Shown here: positions 42,355 to 51,992 of the stretch, in pieces | Numbering within the stretch: the stretch's first letter is position 1 | Layout of the letters: each line of letters begins with the position of its first letter | Program-made: the position numbers and the translations under genes | Assembly (NCBI GenBank): GCA_039818825.1 | Contig: JBCBTD010000005.1 | Span: 50,054-114,053 of the forward strand | Direction of reading: 5' to 3' | DNA length: 64,000 nucleotides | Origin: JBCBTD01 sp039818825 | Lineage (GTDB): Bacteria; Pseudomonadota; Alphaproteobacteria; Geminicoccales; Geminicoccaceae | Notes under the pieces: generated by a model | What the model saw: the letters and a program-made list of their open reading frames with translations, nothing else | Databases searched by the model: none | Told to the model about the DNA's origin: nothing

Positions 42355-45300
42355 GTGCACCTACTGAATGCGCAAGCGGTCGAGGCCGACGACGGCGAAC
42401 CCGTCGATCTCGGCCAGACTCCTGGCGACCTCGTGTTGCTGTCCGCCGCCGAGACCGAGCTCGGCGTGCTGGCCGCGGCCCAGCGCCACCTCGGCAAAGA
42501 CGCACCGCGCCTGCGCCTCGCCAACCTCCTGAAGCTGCAGCACCCCTTCTCGGTCGATCTCTACGTCGACGCCATCGTCGCCAAGGCCCGCTACGTCGTC
42601 GTCCGCCTGCTCGGCGGGCGCGCCTACTGGCCCTATGGCATCGAACGATTGGCCGAGGTCGCCCGAGCCAATGGAGTGCCGTTGGCGATCCTGCCGGGCG
42701 ACGATCGACCCGACCCGGACCTCATGGATTGGTCGACGGCGCCTGCCGACGACCTGCGCCGGCTCTGGCTCTACCTGGTCCACGGTGGCCCCGACAATGC
42801 ACTGCAGCTCTTGCGCTTCCTCGGCGAACGGATCGGCCGACCGGCGGGTCCGTGGCGGGAGCCCGCACCGCTGGTCGCCGCAGGCGTGCACCACGACAGC
42901 AGCACCCCGACCGGCCCCAATGCCGCCGTCCTGTTCTATCGAGCCCTGGTTCAGGCGGGTAACGTCGAAGCGGTCGACGCGCTGGTCGCCAGCCTCGAAG
43001 CCAAGGGGTTGGGCGTGCGCAGCCTCTACGCCACGAGCCTCAAGGACGCTCAGGCCGCGGCGATCGTCGGACGGCTCTTGACCGAAAACGCCATCGACGT
43101 CGTCGTCAACCTCACGGGCTTTGCGCTCGGCGGGGGCCGCACGTTGCTGGACGACGGTGAACGGCCGGTACTGCAAGCGACGCTCGCGTCGGGACCACGC
43201 GAGGCGTGGTCCGCGGGCACGCGCGGCCTGAGCCCCCGCGATCTGGCCATGCAGGTCGCCCTGCCCGAGGTCGACGGTCGCCTCTTCACCCGGGCCATCG
43301 CCTTCCGCGAGCCGGGCGAGATCGACCCCATCGTCGAGGCGCCGCTGGCTCGCCACATGCCGGCCGCCGACCGGATCGACTGGGTCGCCGAGCTGGCGAC
43401 CGCCTGGAGCCGGCTGCGGCGCACGCCCGTCGCCGATCGCCGCGTCGCCCTGATCCTCCCGAACTACCCCAACAAGGACGGGCGGCTGGCCAACGGCGTC
43501 GGTCTCGACACGCCAGCCAGCGCCGTCAACGTCCTCCAGACGCTCCACGAGACCGGCTACACCGTCCGTGGCGCTCCCGCCTGTGCGGCGGCGCTCATGG
43601 AGCGCTTGCTCGCCGGCCCCACCAACGCGCTCCAAGGCCGCGCCGACCGCCGGTCGGACGTTCGCCTCGACCTCGACCAGTACCAAATGGCCCTAGACGC
43701 GCTGCCTACCGAGCTTCGGCAGGCGATCGACGAGCGCTGGGGACCACCCGAAGGCGATCCGCACGTCGTCGGCGATGGCTTCGATCTGGCGCTCCACCGG
43801 CTCGGCAACGTCGTCGTCGGCATCCAACCGAGCCGCGGCTACAATATCGACCCGACCAGCAGCTACCACGACCCGGACCTGCCGCCGCCCCACGGCTATC
43901 TCGCCTTCTACGTCTGGCTACGCCGCTCGTTCGGCGCGCACGCCGTCATCCATCTCGGCAAGCACGGCAATCTGGAGTGGCTGCCGGGCAAGGCGTTGGC
44001 GCTGTCGGGGGCCTGTGCACCGGAGGCGATGCTGGGGCCGCTGCCGCATCTCTACCCCTTCATCGTCAACGATCCGGGCGAAGGCAGCCAGGCGAAGCGG
44101 CGCGCCGCGGCCGTGATCGTCGACCACCTGACGCCGCCCTTGACGCGTGCCGAGAGCCACGGCGCCTATGACGATTTGGAGCAACTGGTCGACGAGTACG
44201 CGTCGGCCGTGGGCCTCGACGGCCGACGCGCCGACCATCTCCGCCGAAAGATCGCTCGGACGACCGGCGAGCTGGGGCTCGATGCCGACCTCGGCCTCAC
44301 GGGTGAGGTCGACGAGACGACCCGGCTCGCAGCGCTCGACAACCATCTTTGCGAGCTGAAGGAGCTGCAGATCCGCGACGGCCTGCACGTGTTCGGCCGG
44401 TCGCCGGCCGGCGATCGGCGCACCGACTTGCTGGTTGCGCTGGTCCGTACCGACCGCGGCAGCGGCGCCGAAGCGCGCTCGCTGACCGGCGCACTTGCCG
44501 CCGACCTCGGGCTCGACGGATTCGACGCGCTGACCCGCGATCTCGGCCGACGCTACGACGGGCCGCGCCCAGCCGCGCTCGCCGATCTCGACAACGCGCC
44601 GTGGCGGACGGCGGGTGACACCGTCGAACGGCTCGAACGCCTCGCCCGCGCCCTGGTGGCCAAGTCGCACGTACTGCCTGCCACCTGGACCGCAACGGCG
44701 GCCGTCCTGGCGCAGCTCCACAACACCTTGATGCCGCGGCTCGACGGCTCCGGCGCCGCTGAGATGGCCGCACTGTTGCGGGGGCTCGACGGCCGCTTCG
44801 TCGCCCCTGGACCAAGCGGCGCTCCGACCCGCGGCCGTCCCGACGTGCTGCCGACGGGCCGCAATTTCTACAGCGTCGACAGCCGCGCGGTGCCGACGCC
44901 GGCGGCCTGGCAACTCGGCTGGCGCTCGGCCGAGGCCGTGATCGAGCGTTACGTCCAGGAGGCCGGCGACTGGCCGAAACGGTTGGCATTGACCGCCTGG
45001 GGCACCGCCAACATGCGGACGGGCGGCGACGACGTCGCCCAGGCGTTGGCGCTGATGGGCGTTCGCCCGCGCTGGGACGCTGCGAGCCACCGGGTGATCG
45101 GCACCGAGGTCATACCGCTGACCAGCCTCGGCCGGCCACGGGTCGATGTCACGTTGCGCATCTCTGGCTTCTTCCGCGATGCCTTCCCGACCCAAGTAGC
45201 ATTGGTCGACGCGGCGGTTCAGGCCGTCGCTGCAGCCGACGACGAGCCTGACGAGCTCAATCCCATCGCCGCCCGGGTCCGTGGGGAGCGCGCCCAGCTC

Positions 45301-46044
45301 ATGGCCGAGGGGCTCGGCGAGGCGGAGGCGTTCCGGCGCGCCAGCTACCGCGTGTTCGGCTCGAAGCCGGGCGCCTACGGTGCCGGGCTCCAGGCGCTGA
45401 TCGACGAGGGCGGTTGGAGCGACGATGCCGACCTCGCCCGGGCGTTCGTCGCCTGGGGCGGCTGGGCCTACGGTGCGGTGCCGGGCGCCGGCGCCGACGA
45501 CGACCCGGTCGCGGCCGCCACCGACCGGCTGGAGGCCCGCCTCGAAGGCGTCGAGCTGGTCGTCCAGAACCAGGACAACCGCGAGCACGACGTCCTCGAC
45601 AGCGACGACTACTATCAGTTTCAGGGCGGGCTGACCGCGGCGGTACGTGAGCATGCCGGCCGCCAACCGTTGGTGTTCCATGCCGACCACAGCCGGCCGG
45701 AGCACCTGCGTATCCGGCGCCTGGAGGAGGAGCTCAGCCTGATCGTCCGCGGCCGCGCGACCAACCCCAAATGGCTCCAGGGCGTGATGCGCCACGGCTA
45801 CAAGGGTGCCTTCGAAATCGCCGCGACCGTCGACTACCTGTTCGCCTATGCCGCAACCACCCGGCTGGTCGGCGACCACCATTTCGATGCGCTCTGGGCG
45901 GCTTACGTCGAGGACCAGCGGGTGCGCGACTTCATCGAGGACGCCAATCCGGCCGCCATGCAGGAGATCCTGGCGCGCTTCGACGAGGCGCGTCGGCGCG
46001 GCCTCTGGCACCCCAAGCGCAACCTCGACGCCGGCCGAGAATGA
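42355..46044 (+). CDS. cobN: Cobaltochelatase subunit CobN
   Basis: This 1229-residue protein is the large subunit of the aerobic cobaltochelatase, which inserts Co2+ into hydrogenobyrinic acid a,c-diamide with CobS and CobT. Marks include LILPNYPNKDGRLANGVGLD, the LGKHGNLEWLPGKALALS region with its conserved His, PHLYPFIVNDPGEG, TGRNFYSVD and DDYYQFQGGL near the end. The start is GTG at 42355 after CGGAG. Its stop overlaps the ATG of the next small gene. CobS and CobT are not in this window. Confidence 0.97.
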   Translation: MHLLNAQAVEADDGEPVDLGQTPGDLVLLSAAETELGVLAAAQRHLGKDAPRLRLANLLKLQHPFSVDLYVDAIVAKARYVVVRLLGGRAYWPYGIERLAEVARANGVPLAILPGDDRPDPDLMDWSTAPADDLRRLWLYLVHGGPDNALQLLRFLGERIGRPAGPWREPAPLVAAGVHHDSSTPTGPNAAVLFYRALVQAGNVEAVDALVASLEAKGLGVRSLYATSLKDAQAAAIVGRLLTENAIDVVVNLTGFALGGGRTLLDDGERPVLQATLASGPREAWSAGTRGLSPRDLAMQVALPEVDGRLFTRAIAFREPGEIDPIVEAPLARHMPAADRIDWVAELATAWSRLRRTPVADRRVALILPNYPNKDGRLANGVGLDTPASAVNVLQTLHETGYTVRGAPACAAALMERLLAGPTNALQGRADRRSDVRLDLDQYQMALDALPTELRQAIDERWGPPEGDPHVVGDGFDLALHRLGNVVVGIQPSRGYNIDPTSSYHDPDLPPPHGYLAFYVWLRRSFGAHAVIHLGKHGNLEWLPGKALALSGACAPEAMLGPLPHLYPFIVNDPGEGSQAKRRAAAVIVDHLTPPLTRAESHGAYDDLEQLVDEYASAVGLDGRRADHLRRKIARTTGELGLDADLGLTGEVDETTRLAALDNHLCELKELQIRDGLHVFGRSPAGDRRTDLLVALVRTDRGSGAEARSLTGALAADLGLDGFDALTRDLGRRYDGPRPAALADLDNAPWRTAGDTVERLERLARALVAKSHVLPATWTATAAVLAQLHNTLMPRLDGSGAAEMAALLRGLDGRFVAPGPSGAPTRGRPDVLPTGRNFYSVDSRAVPTPAAWQLGWRSAEAVIERYVQEAGDWPKRLALTAWGTANMRTGGDDVAQALALMGVRPRWDAASHRVIGTEVIPLTSLGRPRVDVTLRISGFFRDAFPTQVALVDAAVQAVAAADDEPDELNPIAARVRGERAQLMAEGLGEAEAFRRASYRVFGSKPGAYGAGLQALIDEGGWSDDADLARAFVAWGGWAYGAVPGAGADDDPVAAATDRLEARLEGVELVVQNQDNREHDVLDSDDYYQFQGGLTAAVREHAGRQPLVFHADHSRPEHLRIRRLEEELSLIVRGRATNPKWLQGVMRHGYKGAFEIAATVDYLFAYAATTRLVGDHHFDALWAAYVEDQRVRDFIEDANPAAMQEILARFDEARRRGLWHPKRNLDAGRE

Positions 46045-46547
46045 CCGCCGCGGCGGATGGCCGCCAACCCGAGCGCCGGGTCGAGGAATGGTTGCGGCGC
46101 CAGGGTCTCCGCCCGGAGCGGTTTTCGGCGCGCCGGCGCAAGACGACCAAGACCCCGGATTTCCGCGTGTCGACCCCCCGCGACGAGAGCTTCCTCGTCG
46201 AGGTGAAGCGCTTGGCCAACCCGGCGCCCGGTCGTGGCGCCGTCGCCCTCAAGCTGATCCGGGCCCGCGCGCAGTTCGATGCCGTCAATCAGGGCGGCCA
46301 CTTGGCGAACGTGCTGGCCCTGGTCGTACCCTCGCCGCCGGCGCTCCTGCCGATCCTCGAAAGCTTCGCCGCCGTGCACCTACCCAACCCGCTTCAAGGC
46401 GTCGACCTCGTGGTCGGGCTCGCCGACGATGGCCCGGGCGGCGCCGCCCGGCTCTTGCATGATGCTGTGCGGCCGCGGCATCGTGCCGTGCTGGCAGCGA
46501 ACCTCGAACTCGAACCGCCGCTCGCCGACCCGGAGGGCCGACCATGA
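46041..46547 (+). CDS. Small protein with a PD-(D/E)XK nuclease-like motif
   Basis: This 168-residue protein lies between cobN and cobO with a 4-base ATGA overlap on both sides, so it is almost certainly translated with them. It has a basic N-terminus (VEEWLRRQGLRPERFSARR), then TPDFRVSTPRDESFLVEVK, a good match to the metal-binding PD-x(n)-ExK core of the PD-(D/E)XK fold. A conserved-looking middle (ANVLALVVPSPPALLP) and a short C-terminus follow. No corrin-related motif is recognised. It may be a degraded or repurposed nuclease fold with a structural or regulatory role; the function is unknown. Confidence 0.7.
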   Translation: MTAAADGRQPERRVEEWLRRQGLRPERFSARRRKTTKTPDFRVSTPRDESFLVEVKRLANPAPGRGAVALKLIRARAQFDAVNQGGHLANVLALVVPSPPALLPILESFAAVHLPNPLQGVDLVVGLADDGPGGAARLLHDAVRPRHRAVLAANLELEPPLADPEGRP

Positions 46548-47152
46548 CCGCAACCGACGGCGCCACCACCCACGCTGCGAAGAAGGCCCGCATCAAGGAG
46601 GCCAAGGACAAGCTCTACGCGTCCAAGACCTTGGAAAAGGGCCTGCTCGTCGTCCATACCGGCACCGGCAAAGGCAAGAGCACAGCCGCTTGGGGCCTGG
46701 TCATGCGCACCCTCGGCCACGGCCTGAAAGTCGGGGTCGTCCAATTCGTGAAGGGCCGGCGCGAAACGGGCGAGCGCCGGTTCCTGGAGCGTTTTCCCGA
46801 TCTCGTCACAGTCAAAGTCATGGGCGAAGGCTTCACCTGGGAAACCCAGGACAAGGAGCGCGACGTCGCCGCCGCCGAGGCCGCCTGGGCCGAAGCCGTC
46901 GCCATGTTCCAAGACCCGGAGTTGCACCTCATCGTGCTCGACGAACTGAACATCGTGCTCCGCTACGACTACTTGCCCGTCGACCGCATCCTCGCCGACC
47001 TCGCGGCCCGCCGCGACGGCCTCCACGTCGTCTGCACGGGGCGCAACGCCAAGCCCGAACTGATCGAAGCCGCCGACCTCGTCACCGAGATGACTCTGGT
47101 GAAGCACCCGTTCCGCGAGGGTGTGAAGGCACAGCTCGGGGTCGAATACTGA
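46544..47152 (+). CDS. cobO: Cob(I)yrinic acid a,c-diamide adenosyltransferase (CobO/BtuR)
   Basis: This 202-residue protein has the P-loop HTGTGKGKSTAAWG, GVVQFVKGRRETGER, IVLDELNIVLRYDYL and VCTGRNAKPELIEAADLVTEM of the CobO/CobA adenosyltransferases. It transfers the adenosyl group from ATP to the reduced cobalt of cob(I)yrinic acid a,c-diamide. The ATG at 46544 overlaps the small upstream gene. The C-terminus HPFREGVKAQLGVEY is the complete family end. Confidence 0.97.
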   Translation: MTATDGATTHAAKKARIKEAKDKLYASKTLEKGLLVVHTGTGKGKSTAAWGLVMRTLGHGLKVGVVQFVKGRRETGERRFLERFPDLVTVKVMGEGFTWETQDKERDVAAAEAAWAEAVAMFQDPELHLIVLDELNIVLRYDYLPVDRILADLAARRDGLHVVCTGRNAKPELIEAADLVTEMTLVKHPFREGVKAQLGVEY

Positions 47153-47165
47153 TCGGACGCCTCGG

Positions 47166-47843
47166 CTACCGGCTGGCGGTCAGCACCACCAACGTGACGA
47201 GCACGGTCGGCGTGAGCAAGAGGGCCGTCCAGAAGATCACCATCGGGCCGAACCACCAGACGGCGACCAACCAGCCGACGGCGAGGTTGAACGCGAAGTA
47301 GCCACGGGCGGCGGCATCCCCGCGAACGGCGTCGGCGATCATCCACCCCATGACGGGCACGGCGGCGACGGCGCGGCCGACGGACCGGGCGACGGCCCCG
47401 AGTCGAAACGGCGCCCGACCGGTGCCGTCTTCATCGCTCCGCCGGCGCGCCTCGCCCTTGCGGATGGCTATGGCGAACACCAGGGCCACGCCCAACGGCA
47501 GAAGCATGGCCCAGCGCAGCCCGTCGACCGTGAGGAGATAGGCACCGGCGGCGACGCCGAGGACGAGCGTTGCCGGCGGCAACGCTCGCAGGAGCCAGCG
47601 CGCGGGCGCGAAGCGCGGCACTTGAAAGGCCGACGTGCCCGCCATCGAGTTCGCGACCGAGCCGAGGCTGGCGATCATGAACCAGAGCACGAACGGGATC
47701 GAAACCAGGAAGAGGGCGTTGCCGAGCGGGTCCTCGAAGCCGGCCTTGGGGCCTCCGAGCCCGGTCGACCACAGTGCGGTCCAGATCAGGAGCGGTACCA
47801 AAAAGAACGCGCCGAGCAGGTAGGGCAGCGTGCCACGAAGCAT
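47166..47843 (-). CDS. Polytopic membrane protein of unknown function
   Basis: This 225-residue protein has about five hydrophobic segments (near 5-25, 38-60, 78-98, 100-120 and 185-220) and a basic cytoplasmic loop RKGEARRRSDEDG. The start at 47843 follows GGAG by 8 bases. It is convergent with cobO (13 bases apart) and divergent from the triheme cytochrome gene. No family could be named. Confidence 0.7.
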   Translation of the reverse strand: MLRGTLPYLLGAFFLVPLLIWTALWSTGLGGPKAGFEDPLGNALFLVSIPFVLWFMIASLGSVANSMAGTSAFQVPRFAPARWLLRALPPATLVLGVAAGAYLLTVDGLRWAMLLPLGVALVFAIAIRKGEARRRSDEDGTGRAPFRLGAVARSVGRAVAAVPVMGWMIADAVRGDAAARGYFAFNLAVGWLVAVWWFGPMVIFWTALLLTPTVLVTLVVLTASR

Positions 47844-48091
47844 GCAGGGTCTCCGGAACGTGTTGCACCGCACAACGAACTGTGGGCGGCCACCCTGCGT
47901 TCCAACGCCCCCGCCCTGCGACACAGCGCACCACGCCAAGTCCAATCCGATCGCCACGGCGACGAGGGTCGCCGCCCGATCTCCGGCACCAACGGGTGAC
48001 CACGACGTTCGACGAGACTTGACGCTTGATCGGCCTGGAAGATGAACGTTCTGGCTGGTAAATCTTCATGAGATCAATTTCTGGGAGATCG

Positions 48092-49639
48092 ATGATGAGG
48101 CGCGAACGTCCGAACGGCTTGGCTACTGCCGCGATCGCCTTGATGGTCTCCGGAGGCTGGCTCGCCCCAAGTCCCGCTGCAGCCGACGACGAGGCCGTCG
48201 ACAAGGGCCGATACATCTCGATCGCCGCCGATTGCGTCGCCTGCCATCAAGCACCCGACGGCACGCCTTACGCCGGCGGCCACGTGCTGAAGACACCGTT
48301 CGGCGACCTCGCGGTGCCGAACATCACGCCCGACGCGGACACCGGCATCGGATCCTGGACCTACGACGACTTCGAGGGGGCAGTGCGCCGCGGCGTCGGC
48401 CACGACGGCGAGCTGCTCTATCCGGCCATGCCCTATCCACATTACACCGGCATGACCGACGACGACGTTGCAGCCCTTTGGGCCTACATGCAGACGGTGA
48501 CGCCGGTGACCAACGCCGTCGACGTCAACCGCTTGCCCTTCCCGTTCGACGTCCGCGACAGTCTCTACGTCTGGCGGGCCCTCTACTTCGAGCCCGCACG
48601 TTTCAAGACCGACTCCTCGGCCACCAAGGAGGTCAACCGCGGCGCCTACCTCGTCGAGGTGCTCGGCCATTGCGGCGACTGCCACACGCCACGGGATGCC
48701 CTCGGCGCCGAGATCAAGGCCGAAGCCCTGCAGGGTGCGGCGATCGAGGAATGGTACGCGCCCGACATCTCGAACGGCCCCGATTCGCTGATCGCCGACT
48801 GGAGCGTCGAGCAGCTCGCGGCCTTCCTCGGCGGTGCCGATCAATCGGCCCGCCATCCCGCGTTCGGGGAGATGTTGGCGGTGGTCGGCGAGCTGGCGCA
48901 GCTCCGCGAGGACGACGTCCAGGCGATGGCGGCATTCCTGAAGTCACGGACGCCGGACGAACCGAGCCAGCACCGCAGCCCCGGCCACGAGGCGAGCGCC
49001 GACGAGCTGGCGCTGGGCGAGGAGATCTTCGTCGCCAGTTGCACCTCGTGCCATCAGACCGACGGCGAGGGCGATCCGGGCCTTGCGGCATCGCTGGTCG
49101 GCAACGGCGGCGTCATTGCCGCCCAACCGTTCAACGTCATCGCCGTGGTCCTCGAGGGCATGGCGCCACAGGGTGACTACGGCGTGATGCCGAGCTTCCA
49201 CGAGGCGCTGACCGACTCGCAGATCGCAGCGGTGACGAACTACGTGCGCACTGCCTGGACCAATGAAGCGCCGGCCAATGCCACCCCGGCGATGGTCGCC
49301 GATCTGCGCCAGATCATCGGCCCGATCGACGGTACCGCCACCGTCGCCGTGACCTGCCCCAACCCACCGGCCGACCGGATGAACGACACGACGCGGACGG
49401 CCCTGACCGAGCTCGCCAAATCCCGCCAGGTGACCGCCGACGACCTTCGGCCGATCGTCGCCGCCTACGACGAGAGCTTCCCCGATCTCTCGACCGTCGA
49501 CCGGGTGGCGGCGCTCACCGGCGTTTACTGCGTCGCTGCTGCTGCCGATGCCACAGCGAACACCCAGGTACTCGCCAAGCAGGTCCACTTCATGAACGCA
49601 GTGGCGAGGGTCGAAGCCGAGCAGCAAGCGCAGCAGTGA
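48092..49639 (+). CDS. Triheme cytochrome c, alcohol/sugar dehydrogenase subunit type
   Basis: This about 515-residue exported protein has a signal peptide (about 1-32) and three heme c motifs: DCVACH, HCGDCH and SCTSCH. It resembles the cytochrome c subunit of membrane-bound alcohol, aldehyde or gluconate dehydrogenases, with DKGRYISIAADCVACH and TPFGDLAVPNITPDADTGIG. A C-terminal extension of about 100 residues (NPPADRMNDTTRTALTELAK onward, with two more Cys) follows the third heme domain. GGGAG lies 4 bases before ATG 48092 and 7 before ATG 48095, so either may start. No dehydrogenase catalytic subunit is adjacent. Confidence 0.88.
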   Translation: MMRRERPNGLATAAIALMVSGGWLAPSPAAADDEAVDKGRYISIAADCVACHQAPDGTPYAGGHVLKTPFGDLAVPNITPDADTGIGSWTYDDFEGAVRRGVGHDGELLYPAMPYPHYTGMTDDDVAALWAYMQTVTPVTNAVDVNRLPFPFDVRDSLYVWRALYFEPARFKTDSSATKEVNRGAYLVEVLGHCGDCHTPRDALGAEIKAEALQGAAIEEWYAPDISNGPDSLIADWSVEQLAAFLGGADQSARHPAFGEMLAVVGELAQLREDDVQAMAAFLKSRTPDEPSQHRSPGHEASADELALGEEIFVASCTSCHQTDGEGDPGLAASLVGNGGVIAAQPFNVIAVVLEGMAPQGDYGVMPSFHEALTDSQIAAVTNYVRTAWTNEAPANATPAMVADLRQIIGPIDGTATVAVTCPNPPADRMNDTTRTALTELAKSRQVTADDLRPIVAAYDESFPDLSTVDRVAALTGVYCVAAAADATANTQVLAKQVHFMNAVARVEAEQQAQQ

Positions 49640-49728
49640 CACCAGCGGTTTGGACGCTGCGCACGGCCGTGGCCCACCGGGCTACCGCCGGCTCGCTGGT
49701 CACGTCTGACTTCCGCGCGCGGTCGTCG

Positions 49729-50733
49729 TCAATACCGAAACGTCATCACTTGGCCTGACGAGAGCGTGACCGCGATCCCGTCATCGCCGTGGTCGGTCGC
49801 GCTCTCAGGCATGAACGGCTTGGCCGGAGTGTGGTTGCCAACAAAGGGAATCACGCCGTTGGTGAAGTCGTTGCTGTCCGAGAATCGAAAGAACTTCCCT
49901 TGGCCGGTAAGCAACCGGATTTCATCGTTGCCGGACCACAGGGTCACGATGTTTTGACCGATCGGCGCGCTTGCGATCTCGCTACCGGTATCGGGATCGA
50001 TCTTCACCAGCAGATCGGGACGCTCACGCGAGAAGTAGTAGATGCCGTTCTCGCGCACCGTCAGATGCTGAGCGCCCGCATTTGGCTGAAACACCGCATC
50101 GGTGGCGAGGCTTCGCCCGTCGATCTTCGTGATGCCGACCGACCCTTGCGCGATCCAAATCACCCCGTCCTCACCAACGGTGATTTGCCAGGCGTCAGGC
50201 CCGAGGTCCTGAATGGTCTGAGTGGTGTTCGGGGAGTTCAAATCGATGATCATCACCGAAGCGTTCGCCGAGCTACAATCGTTCCAGATCAGCACGTACA
50301 AACGATCACCGGACAGAGCAAAATCCTGCGGGCAGTCGCCAATCGAGCGAAGGACCTCGGCGCGATTCGATCGTTGGTCGATCTTCCAGACGAGCTGATC
50401 CGTTTGGCTGATGGCGAAAATCAGCTGGTCGTTCCAAACGGCGACGTTGACGGGAAGACGACCGACAGCGATGTCCGCCGCAACCGTGTTCGCCTGAAGA
50501 TCCAGTCGGGCCAGCTTCTTCTCGCCGGAAACGGCGACCCACGCACTGTCGCCGACCGTCACGATACCTTCGGGCCACTTGCCGACATCGATCGTGGCGA
50601 CTTCGACGAGCGGACCGGCGACCGTCTCGGCGGCGACTGGCTCGGTCGCTTCCGCTTGGCTTTGCTGAGCGGCGGACGAGCCTGCCGGCAGCATGAGGAA
50701 TGCGGCAAACAGCGGTCCAAGCAACTTGCGCAT
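49729..50733 (-). CDS. Exported beta-propeller protein of unknown function
   Basis: This 334-residue protein has a signal peptide (about 1-22) and repeated blade-like stretches: EGIVTVGDSAWVAVSGEKKL, LPVNVAVWNDQLIFAIS, AWQITVGEDGVIWIAQGS and AQHLTVRENGIYYFSRE. It fits a YncE/NHL-like beta-propeller. Two Cys (GDCPQDF and NDCSSAN) could form a disulfide. A substrate-binding or scaffold role in the periplasm is possible. Ribosome site GGAG precedes ATG 50733. Confidence 0.72.
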   Translation of the reverse strand: MRKLLGPLFAAFLMLPAGSSAAQQSQAEATEPVAAETVAGPLVEVATIDVGKWPEGIVTVGDSAWVAVSGEKKLARLDLQANTVAADIAVGRLPVNVAVWNDQLIFAISQTDQLVWKIDQRSNRAEVLRSIGDCPQDFALSGDRLYVLIWNDCSSANASVMIIDLNSPNTTQTIQDLGPDAWQITVGEDGVIWIAQGSVGITKIDGRSLATDAVFQPNAGAQHLTVRENGIYYFSRERPDLLVKIDPDTGSEIASAPIGQNIVTLWSGNDEIRLLTGQGKFFRFSDSNDFTNGVIPFVGNHTPAKPFMPESATDHGDDGIAVTLSSGQVMTFRY

Positions 50734-50800
50734 CGGGAGCGTCTCCAAGACGTGTGCGTTCAACGAGGAGCCGGCAAAAGCGCGACCCACACCCCCATCG

Positions 50801-51148
50801 TCAGCGAAGCCGGTAGATCGCGTGCTGCCGATTGCTCGTGTGAGGCCGCACCGCTTCGGCCCAGCGCCCCTTCTCGACTGCAGCCGCCCAAGCGTCGCTG
50901 GCGATGACATCGGCACTCTCCAGCTCGTAGAGCGCGATGTAGGCCGGACTCGCCGCCGACTTGTCGTCGACGCGACCGGCCATCGCCACACGGAACGTCT
51001 CGGCCTTGGCGCGACGCACGCCGAGCACGCCCGGCACTGCCATCAGGTACGGGACGTGTTCGGTGTCGTAGACTTCGTTGAACAGGTCTTCTTTGTCGGG
51101 CGCGACGTCCATGCTGACGACGAACACGTAGCGGGCAGCGCTGGACAT
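50801..51148 (-). CDS. Small dimeric alpha/beta-barrel (EthD-like) protein
   Basis: This 115-residue protein has the ferredoxin-like pattern of EthD/DUF4286-type proteins: YVFVVSMDVAPDKEDLFNEV, then YDTEHVPYLMAVPGVLGVRR and YIALYELESADVIASDAW. The start at 51148 follows GGAGG by about 9 bases. It may bind or modify a small aromatic or redox compound; function unknown. It is divergent from the secreted protein gene that follows. Confidence 0.65.
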   Translation of the reverse strand: MSSAARYVFVVSMDVAPDKEDLFNEVYDTEHVPYLMAVPGVLGVRRAKAETFRVAMAGRVDDKSAASPAYIALYELESADVIASDAWAAAVEKGRWAEAVRPHTSNRQHAIYRLR

Positions 51149-51335
51149 CCACTCGGCCTCCGTGGAACGGCGATGGTCCAGCCATAGCCGAGCCTCGGCG
51201 ATCTTCCCAGGCTCGGCTGCGCCGCCAACCGCAAGCGTCGAGAGAATCGGCTCGACGCCCCGTGCGGCAGGTGGCAAGGAGCACCGCTCGAACGTGACGA
51301 CGCCCAGCATCCGCATCGCAACCGGAGACTTGGAC

Positions 51336-51806
51336 ATGCGCTCGTTTCAGTTCTTCGCCGCCTCGGCGCTACTCATCGCCCTTTCCGCGGACCAAGCTGC
51401 GGCCGCTTGGCAAAGCAACACGACCGATCACGGCGCCGACGCATGGGTCAGCAACGGCGGACCAGAACTCCTAATCAGTTGTCAGCCCAACGAGCCGCGC
51501 CTGTTCTTCACGTCGTATGGCGGCCCCTTCCCCGGAATGGACGACGTCGACGACGAGAACGATTCGACGATGATGTGGATCGAAGCGGCGGACGGGCGAA
51601 CGGCCCGCCATCCGATCGACCGCCACTGTTTCGCGCCCGACCGCGCGTTCCTCAGCCGGTTCGTCACGACCGACCTGGTCCTCGAACAATTCGCTCCGGG
51701 GAACGTGCTGAGCCTCACCGCGCCGAATGGCGACAGCATCTTCGAAACATCCATGACGGGCACCAGCAGCGCGCGCCAAGTCTCCCAGCGCGGCTGTAGC
51801 CTTTGA
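51336..51806 (+). CDS. Secreted hypothetical protein
   Basis: This 156-residue protein has a signal peptide (about 1-22, ending SADQAAAA) and a mature region with three Cys (LLISCQPNE, DRHCFAPD and the C-terminal GCSL). GGAG precedes the ATG at 51336. No family was recognised. The mature part looks like a small beta-rich periplasmic protein. Confidence 0.65.
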   Translation: MRSFQFFAASALLIALSADQAAAAWQSNTTDHGADAWVSNGGPELLISCQPNEPRLFFTSYGGPFPGMDDVDDENDSTMMWIEAADGRTARHPIDRHCFAPDRAFLSRFVTTDLVLEQFAPGNVLSLTAPNGDSIFETSMTGTSSARQVSQRGCSL

Positions 51807-51992
51807 CCATGTGACGAGGACATGCCCGCGACCTCATGCGTAGGCGTTCGTCCCGTCGGCTGAACGGGCGCGCCTGACCAAGCGGCAGAAGCGCGACCGT
51901 CGGTACGCCCGAGGACGGCCGCAACGCATCCGTGATGCGGCACCATCTACGTTTCCGGTATCCGAGCGCCACCCGTCGAGGCCAGGAGGTCG

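Noticed and set aside
42361..46011. Very long open frames antisense to cobN
   Set aside because: They mirror the GC-rich codon pattern of the real gene and have no recognisable domain or ribosome site.
49641..49700. Distant inverted repeat ACCAGCG/CGCTGGT after the triheme cytochrome gene
   Set aside because: The arms are 46 bases apart with no T-run, so terminator function is not supported.
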